From the NCBI RefSeq assembly GCF_000507245.1, contig NC_023035.1, forward strand, positions 1-64,000: a stretch of DNA of 64,000 nucleotides, given 5' to 3'. Every line of letters begins with the position of its first letter. The first letter of the stretch is position 1. A program made the position numbers and the translations under genes. The notes under the pieces were generated by a model. That model worked only from the letters and a program-made list of their open reading frames with translations, searched no databases and was not told where the DNA came from. Below are positions 56,865 through 64,000 of the stretch, one piece after another. The stretch is from Salinispira pacifica. Lineage in GTDB: Bacteria > Spirochaetota > Spirochaetia > DSM-27196 > Salinispiraceae.

Positions 56865-56911
56865 AAAAAAAACCGCATCGGGAGGTCATGTTCTGACCTG
56901 CCGATGCGGTT
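56865..56911 (-). terminator. Rho-independent terminator after rpmB
   Basis: 11-bp outer stem (56871-56881 with 56901-56911), a 6-bp inner stem (56883-56888 with 56894-56899), loop TGTTC, then a U8 tract on the minus strand (56872-56865). Confidence 0.9.
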
Positions 56912-56974
56912 CACAGCATCGATGGAATGCTGTAGTCCGGCGGCACCTTTGAGTCAGGTGCCGGGAGTCCGGTG

Positions 56975-57214
56975 CTACATTACTTCCTTGAGTGTGAGTC
57001 CTTTCTTGCGCAGATATGCGGAAAGGCCTACCTTGGAGATGCTTCGCAGTGCCCGGGTGGAGAGGCGAAGGCGTACTTCGCGTCCCAGTTCGGGATCGTA
57101 GATCTTCTTGGTCTGCATGTTAGGTCTCTGCCATTTGTTAGTCTTGATGTTAGACTTTGAAACTTTATGACCAGAGAGAGGCTTTTTTCCGCTTATTTTA
57201 CATTTCCTTGCCAC
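56975..57214 (-). CDS. rpmB: 50S ribosomal protein L28
   Basis: 79 residues, very basic, starting MARKCKISGKKPLSGHKVSKS (first 20 residues match L28), with NIKTNKWQRPN and the C-terminal LTLKEV. Normal length. The N-terminal CxxxxK segment keeps only part of the zinc-type cysteines. GGAGGA lies 7 nt before the ATG. Transcribed with rpmG. Confidence 0.96.
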   Translation of the reverse strand: MARKCKISGKKPLSGHKVSKSNIKTNKWQRPNMQTKKIYDPELGREVRLRLSTRALRSISKVGLSAYLRKKGLTLKEVM

Positions 57215-57234
57215 AGTATCCTCCAGAATGTCCC

Positions 57235-57405
57235 TTAGAACTTGCTGGTTTCCTTATAAAGTACGTGCTTGCGAACAATTGGATCGTACTTTTTAAGTTC
57301 CATTTTATTGGGTAAGTTCCGCTTGTTTTTGGTTGTATAGTAGCAGTGACCGCTCTCAGTGCTTTTCAGACGCACTTTGGTGGCACCCTTTGCTGCTTTT
57401 GCCAT
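57235..57405 (-). CDS. rpmG: 50S ribosomal protein L33
   Basis: A 56-residue protein read from the minus strand: [18 protein letters not shown], then [12 protein letters not shown], ending VLYKETSKF. This matches L33. Only one Cys (C21) remains, so it is the zinc-free form. Start chosen at ATG 57405 after AAAGGTGG; rpmB follows 20 nt downstream of its stop. Confidence 0.95.
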   Translation of the reverse strand: MAKAAKGATKVRLKSTESGHCYYTTKNKRNLPNKMELKKYDPIVRKHVLYKETSKF

Positions 57406-57443
57406 ACCAAACCACCTTTATTACTTTTGAGTAGTAGATCGGG

Positions 57444-57473
57444 AGAATACAATAAAAAAGATTCCAGTGTCAA
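57444..57473 (-). promoter_or_regulatory. Promoter for rpmG-rpmB
   Basis: TTGACA (57473-57468), 18-bp spacer, TATTCT (57449-57444). Confidence 0.65.
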
Positions 57474-57625
57474 CAAAATTTCATCGGCCGTCTCCGAAAT
57501 TCATTGCTATATAAGAATATACCGACACAAATCAAACGGATCCTCATTGTCAGCCGGTATTGGGACTTGATGTTTTGAAAATATATACATATCATGCCGT
57601 ATAATTATACAAAGATGGAGACGGC

Positions 57626-59491
57626 ATGAAACAAAAGTACCTTAACCGACTGAATGTATCTTCGGATATTCGTGAAATTCTTGAGAATAACCACGTCATT
57701 TTGCCGGAAAGCCGGCAGGAACTTCTGGACCTGACCTTTCAGGGACGGCCCGATGAGTTCGAGGTGAGTTATGATATTCCCGGCAAAGGGAAATATGTTG
57801 AAGCCCGGGTGACCCGCTGCAAAAACGGTGCTTCAGTGAATTACACTGAAGCCTATATGCGGCGTCGGGATCCCAATGCCATGCTGATTGCGGATGAAAA
57901 ACCCACGGATAAGGAAACCTATTCCCAGCGCTACGGTACCTCTTTCGATCCGACCAGAACAGAGACAATGGACTGGTTCAATTCTCTTGGTGAGGTGGTG
58001 GTTCTCCCCTTCCTCAGCGGGAACGACCGTTTCTCAGGCTATCCTTCTCTCCTGATTGCCCCCTCAAATGCAGGGTTTTTCGTAACCGGCCTGGCTGATC
58101 TCCAGGGATTCATACCCGCGTCCCAGATCCCCGAGGATTTTTCACCCCGGGCCGTACTCTATGTGGCCCCCCCGTTCCGGCACACCCATTTTGACGGAAA
58201 GCAGGTTGTTGTGCATAACCGTACTGATGAGCTCCATGAGCTGTTTTGCTACAATCTGTATCCAGGGCCAAGCGCAAAGAAAGGAGTGTACGGCGTCCTG
58301 CTCACAATCGGAGAGGAGGAGCACTGGACAACGCTTCATTCTTCGGCGGTCCGCCTGGTGACTCCCTATGACAACGAGTTTGTCATTCTCCATGAGGGAG
58401 CTTCAGGAGGAGGGAAAAGCGAAATGACCCAGGCCATCCACCGTGAAAGCGACGGCCGTATACTCATGGCGAAAAATACCGTTACCAAGGATGATTTCTA
58501 CCTGGAACTGCATGACACCTGTGACCTGCATCCCATTGCCGATGATATGGCCATAGCCCACCATGCCGAGAACGGTAAACTCATTATCAGCGATGCTGAA
58601 AACGGCTGGTTCCTTCGGGTGGATCATCTTAACGAATACGGAAAAGAACCCTACATAGAAAAACTCTGCATAGATCCTCCGGAACCCCTCATATATCTGA
58701 ATATCGATGGAAAGCCCGGAGCCACTGCCCTCATATGGGAACACACCATGGATGAGCCGGGAAAACCCTGCCCCAACCCCCGGGTAATCATGCCCCGGAA
58801 GTTTGTTGATAACACCGTGGAGGGAAAGGTTTCTGTTGATGTCAGGAGCTTCGGGGTCCGCACCCCCCCTGCCACCCGGGAAAAACCCAGCTACGGAATT
58901 ATCGGGATGATGCATATTCTTCCCCCTGCACTGGGCTGGCTCTGGAGACTTGTTGCCCCCCGGGGACATGCGAACCCCAGCATTGTGGCCACCAAAGGGC
59001 TTTCCAGCGAGGGAGTCGGTTCCTACTGGCCCTTTGCAACCGGCAAACGGGTGAACCAGGCCAACATCCTGCTGGATGTGACCAGGAACACGCCGGAGAC
59101 CGACCATATTCTTATTCCCAACCAGTATATCGGAGCCTATCATGTGGGGTTCAAAGCAGAATGGATTGTCCGGGAATACGTTGCCCGGCGGGGATCCGTG
59201 AAATTCCGGGAAGGCCAGCTTGTGGAAAGCAGGTGTCCCCTTCTTGGGTACACCCTTCCCAATCTCCGGGTGAACGGTCAGACCATTCCCCACACTCTGC
59301 TGCATGTGCAGGATCAGACAGAGGTTGGAAAAGAAGGGTATGACGCCGGTGCGAAAATTCTGGGAGATTTTTTCAAACAGGAGCTTGAACAGTATCTCAC
59401 CCCTGAACTGGATCCAATGGGAAGAAAAATCATAGAACTGGTGATGAATGATGCAGGACTTGAAGAACTGGTTTCTGTAATGGAGAATTAG
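57626..59491 (+). CDS. DUF4914-type protein with PEPCK-like P-loop
   Basis: 621 residues of the DUF4914 family, unknown function. A P-loop HEGASGGGKSE (GASGGGKS 258-265) resembles that of phosphoenolpyruvate-carboxykinase-type or HPr-kinase-type folds. Conserved Asp-His-rich segments surround it (ADDMAIAHH, about 300-308). No transmembrane part. TATAAT lies at 57600-57605 and GGAG at 57617-57620 before the ATG. Nothing nearby suggests a pathway. Confidence 0.7.
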   Translation: MKQKYLNRLNVSSDIREILENNHVILPESRQELLDLTFQGRPDEFEVSYDIPGKGKYVEARVTRCKNGASVNYTEAYMRRRDPNAMLIADEKPTDKETYSQRYGTSFDPTRTETMDWFNSLGEVVVLPFLSGNDRFSGYPSLLIAPSNAGFFVTGLADLQGFIPASQIPEDFSPRAVLYVAPPFRHTHFDGKQVVVHNRTDELHELFCYNLYPGPSAKKGVYGVLLTIGEEEHWTTLHSSAVRLVTPYDNEFVILHEGASGGGKSEMTQAIHRESDGRILMAKNTVTKDDFYLELHDTCDLHPIADDMAIAHHAENGKLIISDAENGWFLRVDHLNEYGKEPYIEKLCIDPPEPLIYLNIDGKPGATALIWEHTMDEPGKPCPNPRVIMPRKFVDNTVEGKVSVDVRSFGVRTPPATREKPSYGIIGMMHILPPALGWLWRLVAPRGHANPSIVATKGLSSEGVGSYWPFATGKRVNQANILLDVTRNTPETDHILIPNQYIGAYHVGFKAEWIVREYVARRGSVKFREGQLVESRCPLLGYTLPNLRVNGQTIPHTLLHVQDQTEVGKEGYDAGAKILGDFFKQELEQYLTPELDPMGRKIIELVMNDAGLEELVSVMEN

Positions 59492-59519
59492 GCTTCTGCC
59501 TTGAAGTTATGCCCTGCAG

Positions 59520-59557
59520 CGGCGGCAAGTTCATTCAAGCCCGCCGCCGGGGCTTTT
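59520..59557 (+). terminator. Likely terminator after the DUF4914 gene
   Basis: CGGCGG (59520-59525) pairs with CCGCCG (59541-59546) across a 15-nt loop, then GGGGCTTTT. The stem is short and the U-tract modest. Confidence 0.5.
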
Positions 59558-59576
59558 CATTCCCCCCAGGAAAAAA

Positions 59577-59582
59577 TATTAT
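59577..59582 (+). promoter_or_regulatory. -10 element before lnt
   Basis: TATTAT with TTTTCA 17 bp upstream; it ends 6 nt before the ATG at 59589. Confidence 0.5.
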
Positions 59583-59588
59583 ATCTGT

Positions 59589-61829
59589 ATGAGAAAACAT
59601 CTATACTCCTGGGCGGCCCTGTATGTGCTCATAGGCGTCATGTCTTTTGTGCTTTTTCTCTTTGAGAAAGGGATTCCGTACAGTTTTCAGCAATCGGACA
59701 TAGTCCCGATTTTTATGGCCGTCCTGCATGTGGCGGCAGGATTTGTATTTTTCATTCAGGCCCAGCCTAAGAATCAGGTGGAGCATGCCTGGAAAATGGC
59801 TGATGATCTGAGTAAACAGACAGGACACGGAAGACATAGGCCCTACCCGGACGATCAGATGTTCCTGCCCGAAGGTATTTTCGCCCTCACCCTGATAATA
59901 TTTCTGTTCAACTATATTTTTGCTCTTGCGGCGAACATGGACTATGTTCAGCGCTTTATTGAAACCGGCGGACAGCTGGACCTGGCCCTGGACAGCAGGA
60001 GCCAGCGGGTGCGGGTAATGTTCAGATACGGATTATACCTTCTTGCATACCCGGCGGCGGTTTGGATGCGGCTGCTCACCTCGGTGAAAGGTCAGCGCCG
60101 GAAAAATCTTCAAAGCTTTTTCCGGCTGCTCTTGGTGATCGCATCCGCAGTTGTCTACAGTTTCAGCTTCCCGTCATTTCTTCATCATGACGGACTGGGA
60201 TTCCTTGCCTGGGGTGCCCTCATCCCACTCTTCATCATTCTCAGAAGAAGCTATTTTCCCCGCTTCATGTTCTACGGTGTTTTCTGGATGATCCTTACCG
60301 TGCTTCTGAAGAATTACTGGCTGGGAACATTCAGTCTGGTGAGTCTACAGGTGGCAACCCTGATTCTCGGGCTGTATGGAATTCTGTTTTTCCTGGTTCT
60401 CTGGGGCATCGAACTGATACTCAGATATTTTGAGAAGATATTCCCAGAGCGTTATATCCTCCACGTGCTGATGTTTGCACTTCTGTACAGTGCCGCCTGG
60501 ACGGTGTTCGACTGGGTTCAGACCCAGGGATTTACCGCATATCCCTGGACTCTCATGCCTCACAGCCAGTGGAAAAACCTTCTTCTCATACAGTACTCTG
60601 CCGTAACCGGAATGTGGGGAATCTCCCAAATTCTTTATCTGGCAAACGCAGTTATCGCCTCTCTGTATGTGTTTCCCGGAGCCTATAAACCTGCAAGAAG
60701 ACTGATTTTTTCTCTGGCTGCCGTGTATATCGCAGTAATACATCTTCTGGGTGCCATCGCACTTCTCCAGGCAGGACCGAAACAGGCGGAGGAAGTAGCC
60801 CGGGTTATCCTGGATGGCAATGAAAACATGGTTCAGGTGATACCGGATGAACGAACGCCAGGAGATCCCGCTGAAGTTGAAGAAGGCAGCGTGCGCATTG
60901 CCCTTGTGCAGCAAAACTCCGACCCCCGAAAACACGACTATGAAGAAGTTTTCCGCACCCTTACCCGGCTCACTGACGGCATTCTCAATGCAGTCCCGGA
61001 AGTGGATCTTGTTGCATGGAGTGAAACTGCGTTTGTACCGAATATTTCCCGCTGGGGTGCCGAGGATCAGGATCCTGACCGACGACTGGTTCGTCTGGTA
61101 CGGCAAATGCTGGAATATCAGCGGAGCATGGAGACATGGCTGCTTACCGGTAATGATGATTATACCGTTGTGCTTGATGACGACGGCCGTGAACTTGAAC
61201 GCCTGAATTATAATGCGGCGGTGCTTTTCGATAATGAAGGCCGCCGTCGGGAAACCTACCATAAGATGAAACTGGTGCCCTTTACCGAGCATTTTCCCTA
61301 CGAGAGGCAGTTTCCCCGGCTGTATCAGTTTCTGCTGGACTACGATGTGAATTTCTGGGAGCCGGGAACAGAGCCTACCGTGTTTGAGCACCCCAAGCTG
61401 AGCTTTTCCACCCCCATCTGTTTTGAGGATGCCTTTCCCCTGGAAGTGCGGAGCTTTGTCCGTGAAGGGGCCGGAATGATTCTGAATATCAGCAACGATT
61501 ACTGGAGCCTTACCGAGGTTGCAGCGAAACAGCATTTTGCCGCCGCCCTGTTCCGGGCCACAGAGCACCGGAAATATCTCCTTCGCAGCACCTCCAGCGG
61601 CGTGACCACGGCGGTGGATCCCATGGGAAGAATCATCTTTGAGCTGCCCGGGTACACCGCCGCAGCAAGTGCCGTGGATATTCCTGTGGAGACCCCCGGA
61701 GGTCCCACATTCTACACCCTTGCCGGTGACTGGTATATCTGGCTGATATTTCTGGGAATTGCCGTTCTTCTGGCTTCCATCCTGATTTCCATGGGAGTTT
61801 CCATTTTCCGTTTCGGGAATGATTACTGA
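59589..61829 (+). CDS. lnt: Apolipoprotein N-acyltransferase with N-terminal extension
   Basis: Adds the third acyl chain to lipoproteins. The 746 residues are about 240 longer than E. coli Lnt. An extra N-terminal membrane region (about 1-175, roughly four helices) precedes the canonical membrane domain (about 175-400) and the nitrilase domain. The catalytic triad is E479 (AWSETAF), K559 (YHKMKLVPF) and C611 (PICFED). The neighbouring lgt and the lipoproteins in this window fit the pathway. No Shine-Dalgarno sequence; it starts just after a -10. Confidence 0.93.
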   Translation: MRKHLYSWAALYVLIGVMSFVLFLFEKGIPYSFQQSDIVPIFMAVLHVAAGFVFFIQAQPKNQVEHAWKMADDLSKQTGHGRHRPYPDDQMFLPEGIFALTLIIFLFNYIFALAANMDYVQRFIETGGQLDLALDSRSQRVRVMFRYGLYLLAYPAAVWMRLLTSVKGQRRKNLQSFFRLLLVIASAVVYSFSFPSFLHHDGLGFLAWGALIPLFIILRRSYFPRFMFYGVFWMILTVLLKNYWLGTFSLVSLQVATLILGLYGILFFLVLWGIELILRYFEKIFPERYILHVLMFALLYSAAWTVFDWVQTQGFTAYPWTLMPHSQWKNLLLIQYSAVTGMWGISQILYLANAVIASLYVFPGAYKPARRLIFSLAAVYIAVIHLLGAIALLQAGPKQAEEVARVILDGNENMVQVIPDERTPGDPAEVEEGSVRIALVQQNSDPRKHDYEEVFRTLTRLTDGILNAVPEVDLVAWSETAFVPNISRWGAEDQDPDRRLVRLVRQMLEYQRSMETWLLTGNDDYTVVLDDDGRELERLNYNAAVLFDNEGRRRETYHKMKLVPFTEHFPYERQFPRLYQFLLDYDVNFWEPGTEPTVFEHPKLSFSTPICFEDAFPLEVRSFVREGAGMILNISNDYWSLTEVAAKQHFAAALFRATEHRKYLLRSTSSGVTTAVDPMGRIIFELPGYTAAASAVDIPVETPGGPTFYTLAGDWYIWLIFLGIAVLLASILISMGVSIFRFGNDY

Positions 61830-61831
61830 AG

Positions 61832-62461
61832 ATGGCCGTTCTTACTGTTTTTGAATACATTGCAGTGCTCTCTTTCGCCGTTTCCGGCTCCATTATGGCG
61901 GTGCGAAAGCATATGGATCTGTACGGCAGTCTGATTCTGGCGCTGATGACGGCCATGGGAGGGGGGCTCATCCGGGATGTGATGATCGGAAATATTCCTC
62001 CCCTGGTGCTCAGCGATGCCAGTTACCTGCTTGTGGCCGCAGCCGCTTCCGCCATTGTGTACCTTCTTTATGAGCGGATAGAGACCCTGCAGTATCCCCT
62101 GCGTATTCTTGATGCGGTGGGGCTGGGTATTTTCACCGTGCTGGGTTCACGGCTGGCCCTTGATTACGGTTTGCCGCTGTACTCAGCCGTGATGATCGGC
62201 ATGATCAGCGGTACCGGCGGGGGGATGATTCGGGATCTGCTGGCACGGGAGGTGCCTCTGGTGCTCCAGCGGGGAATCTATGCCATGGCTGCGTTTATCG
62301 GAGGTTCCGGGTACGTGCTGATTGTCCGTGTTCTTGAGCCCTCTGAACAGCTGGAGCCCTGGATTGCTCTGGCTATTGCGTTTTTTATTGCAATTTTCAG
62401 AATTCTTTCGGTATACAAAGACTGGCATATGCCCAGGGCGTATCACCGTCATGGAGGGTGA
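61832..62461 (+). CDS. TRIC-type cation channel / UPF0126 membrane protein
   Basis: 209 residues, seven predicted helices in two repeats, each with a Gly-rich break: AMGGGLIRDVMIG (about 41-53) and GTGGGMIRDLLARE. This duplicated GGGxIRD pattern is that of the trimeric intracellular cation channel family. It starts 2 nt after lnt and is probably co-translated. Confidence 0.9.
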   Translation: MAVLTVFEYIAVLSFAVSGSIMAVRKHMDLYGSLILALMTAMGGGLIRDVMIGNIPPLVLSDASYLLVAAAASAIVYLLYERIETLQYPLRILDAVGLGIFTVLGSRLALDYGLPLYSAVMIGMISGTGGGMIRDLLAREVPLVLQRGIYAMAAFIGGSGYVLIVRVLEPSEQLEPWIALAIAFFIAIFRILSVYKDWHMPRAYHRHGG

Positions 62462-62507
62462 TACGGCGGAGGCGCGATGTTGTGACCATCCTCCCCGGGA
62501 CGGCTGA

Positions 62508-63434
62508 TCAGCTGTCGAAGGTTTCCACCTTCGGGCGCCGTTTGTAGCGAAAATAGAGCACTGCCATTAATGCTGTACCTCCCAGCACCGAGGCCAGGCT
62601 GAACAGCTGTCCCAGGCTGAGATTCAGCGGAGTGTAAAAATCAAAGCCGGGATCGAGCTCCCGGAAAAATTCAATAATAAAGCGGGCCGTTCCGTATCCT
62701 ATGAGATACACCGCCACACTGAATCCGTGAAACGGTTTGCGGGGTCGTACCACGAACCACAGCAGCAGCCAGAGAATGATTCCCTCTCCAAGAGCCTCAT
62801 AGAGTTGGCTGGGATGACGGGGAAGGTTCACGGCAACCTGATCCGGGGATACAGGAAATTCAAGCTGCTCTATGATCCGGCCCGCAAGCGGATCCTTCAC
62901 GCTCACTCTCCTGGCCGCAGGAAATATCATTCCCAGGGGGGAAGCGGTTATCCGGCCGTATAATTCACCGTTTATGAAGTTACCCAATCTGCCGAAGGTA
63001 TAGCCCAGTGGGAAGGCATGCACGATTACATCCCCCCAGAGCAGGATGTTTTTTTTATATTTCCGTGCCCACAGCAGCATCCCCGCCACCGCTCCCAGCA
63101 GGCCGCCGAAATAACTCATCCCCTGGAAACCGGTGAAGTTCATATTCGCATCGAAGGGCCAAAAAATGAGCCAGGGTCTGCGTAGATACTTGCCTGTGGG
63201 ATCGTATACGGTGGTGGCAAAGATCCGGGCCACCAGCAAAGCTGCGATCATGATCCAGATAAGCATGGTCAAAACATCGTCTGAATTGCTGTCGAGCCGC
63301 TGCTTCTTTACCTGACGGATCACCAGCAGATAGGTGATCAGCAGGGCGACGAGATACATAATGCTGTACCATCTGAAAGGCAGCCCGGGAATTACCTCCG
63401 GGCGCAGCCATGCGGGGTATTGCAGTAACATCAT
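62508..63434 (-). CDS. lgt: Prolipoprotein diacylglyceryl transferase
   Basis: Transfers diacylglycerol to the lipobox cysteine of prolipoproteins in the inner membrane. The 308 residues have seven helices and the Lgt signature GRLGNFINGELYGR (about 150-163). It is convergent with the TRIC-type gene and lies 7 nt after the DUF342 gene, so it is probably translationally linked to it. Confidence 0.95.
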   Translation of the reverse strand: MMLLQYPAWLRPEVIPGLPFRWYSIMYLVALLITYLLVIRQVKKQRLDSNSDDVLTMLIWIMIAALLVARIFATTVYDPTGKYLRRPWLIFWPFDANMNFTGFQGMSYFGGLLGAVAGMLLWARKYKKNILLWGDVIVHAFPLGYTFGRLGNFINGELYGRITASPLGMIFPAARRVSVKDPLAGRIIEQLEFPVSPDQVAVNLPRHPSQLYEALGEGIILWLLLWFVVRPRKPFHGFSVAVYLIGYGTARFIIEFFRELDPGFDFYTPLNLSLGQLFSLASVLGGTALMAVLYFRYKRRPKVETFDS

Positions 63435-63441
63435 AACGTAT

Positions 63442-64000
63442 TTACTCCGAGCTGTTCTCTTCTATATTGATCCGGCCCAGGCCGGTGTCGAATTGAATGA
63501 TCACATTCTTTTTTTCTTCAATTATTTCCATTTCCCGTCCGTGGCTTTCCAGCACAACTCCATTGTGAAGGCTGCCCCGGACTATTAGTCTGGATTCAAA
63601 ATGCTGCTCGAACCGTTCTTTCAAATTAAAGAGATGGAGATTTCGCTTTTCCATCATCTTCAGCAGTTTGGTCTTCTTATTAAAAACTTCCTTGAGTTTC
63701 TGTTGATTGCGCTCTTTTGCAAGGCGTTTCATGGTTGCATCCGCCTCTGCAATCTGTATCTGTATTTTTTTTATTTCCTTTTCCTGAACGTGAATCTGGT
63801 CTTCAACCAGATAATCCTGGCCGAAGTGAATTCTGGTTTGAATTCCCCGTTCAGATCCCAGATTATGGACATCCAGACCCTCTTTCACTTTCACCACACC
63901 GCCGATAATGCTGCTTTTATCTCCCATCATCAGTTTACCGTTGCATTTCACATTTGAACGGAACACGCTTTTCTGTATTTTCATATCCTTCACAGAAAGG
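63442..64000 (-). CDS. DUF342/FapA-like protein, 3' part
   Basis: C-terminal part of a DUF342 protein: beta-repeat segment (NVKCNGKLMMGDKSSIIGG, VKVKEGLDVHNLGS), a long coiled coil (about 60-125 of the visible part) and a final beta region (RLIVRGSLHNGVVLESHG). The frame stays open across the right edge (codons upstream of the ATG at 63993), so the gene is truncated by the window. Function is poorly defined; such proteins form membrane-associated assemblies. Confidence 0.75.
   Translation of the reverse strand, partial: LSVKDMKIQKSVFRSNVKCNGKLMMGDKSSIIGGVVKVKEGLDVHNLGSERGIQTRIHFGQDYLVEDQIHVQEKEIKKIQIQIAEADATMKRLAKERNQQKLKEVFNKKTKLLKMMEKRNLHLFNLKERFEQHFESRLIVRGSLHNGVVLESHGREMEIIEEKKNVIIQFDTGLGRINIEENSSE

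Noticed and set aside
58403-59305. A 300-residue open frame antisense to the DUF4914 gene
   Set aside because: Shadow of the sense gene, which has a P-loop and a proper start; no start signals on the minus strand.
60345-61568. A 407-residue open frame antisense to lnt
   Set aside because: It mirrors the nitrilase domain of lnt, whose triad is intact. Long antisense frames are common in GC-rich codon patterns.

Overview
The window opens exactly on the start codon of dnaA and reads like the replication-origin end of a circular chromosome from a free-living Gram-negative spirochaete (Spirochaetales). The evidence is the order dnaA–dnaN–recF–DciA-like–rpmH–rnpA–yidC–jag, an archaeal/eukaryote-type ProS, a DUF2259-type secreted protein, lipoprotein maturation genes (lgt, lnt), TolC/RND export and an estimated GC content in the low fifties. 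No lineage marker such as an rRNA is present, so the assignment is an inference from gene content. No tRNA, rRNA, CRISPR array, prophage or insertion sequence was seen.

Layout. 1–7.8 kb: replication and ribosome/membrane-biogenesis genes on +, with an oriC between dnaA and dnaN that carries DnaA boxes and a DnaA-trio unwinding element. recF needs a frameshift at a T7 run to be complete. 7.8–12.6 kb: a DnaA-box-bearing spacer, then the glycine cleavage operon gcvT-H-PA-PB. 12.6–13.2 kb: a spacer holding a compact promoter–RNA–terminator unit on the minus strand (putative small RNA). 13.2–19.2 kb: lysA, purL, purQ and a DUF151/UVR gene ending in a 15-bp tandem repeat. 19.2–25 kb: a minus-strand operon of a DUF4015 glycosidase-like lipoprotein, MoxR ATPase, DUF58 protein and an unknown membrane protein. 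25–30.9 kb: alpha-glucan metabolism, with a DPE2-like MalQ and a 1185-residue GH13 protein. 30.9–40.4 kb: a six-gene efflux block on minus (TetR, adaptor, RND pump, lipoprotein, TolC, and a receiver-SpoIIE phosphatase). 40.4–50.1 kb: mixed genes, including a possible degenerate GHKL protein, nadE, a divergent DAACS transporter, proS and small membrane or secreted proteins. 50.3–55.5 kb: a GH3 hexosaminidase, an SDR, and the three-subunit transhydrogenase pntAA-AB-B. 55.5–64 kb: a GAF/HD-GYP protein, rpmB–rpmG, a DUF4914 P-loop protein, lnt with a TRIC-type channel, lgt and a DUF342 gene cut by the window edge.

Two patterns cross gene boundaries. Six genes have a -10 hexamer, three of them extended TGn types, lying 6–7 nt before the start codon with no Shine-Dalgarno sequence, which predicts leaderless mRNAs. 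Several catalytic families are represented by members with altered signature residues: NHD to NPD in GH13, NMDG to SRSG in the DAACS carrier, a lost SDR catalytic motif, and a GHKL-like protein without its ATP motif.
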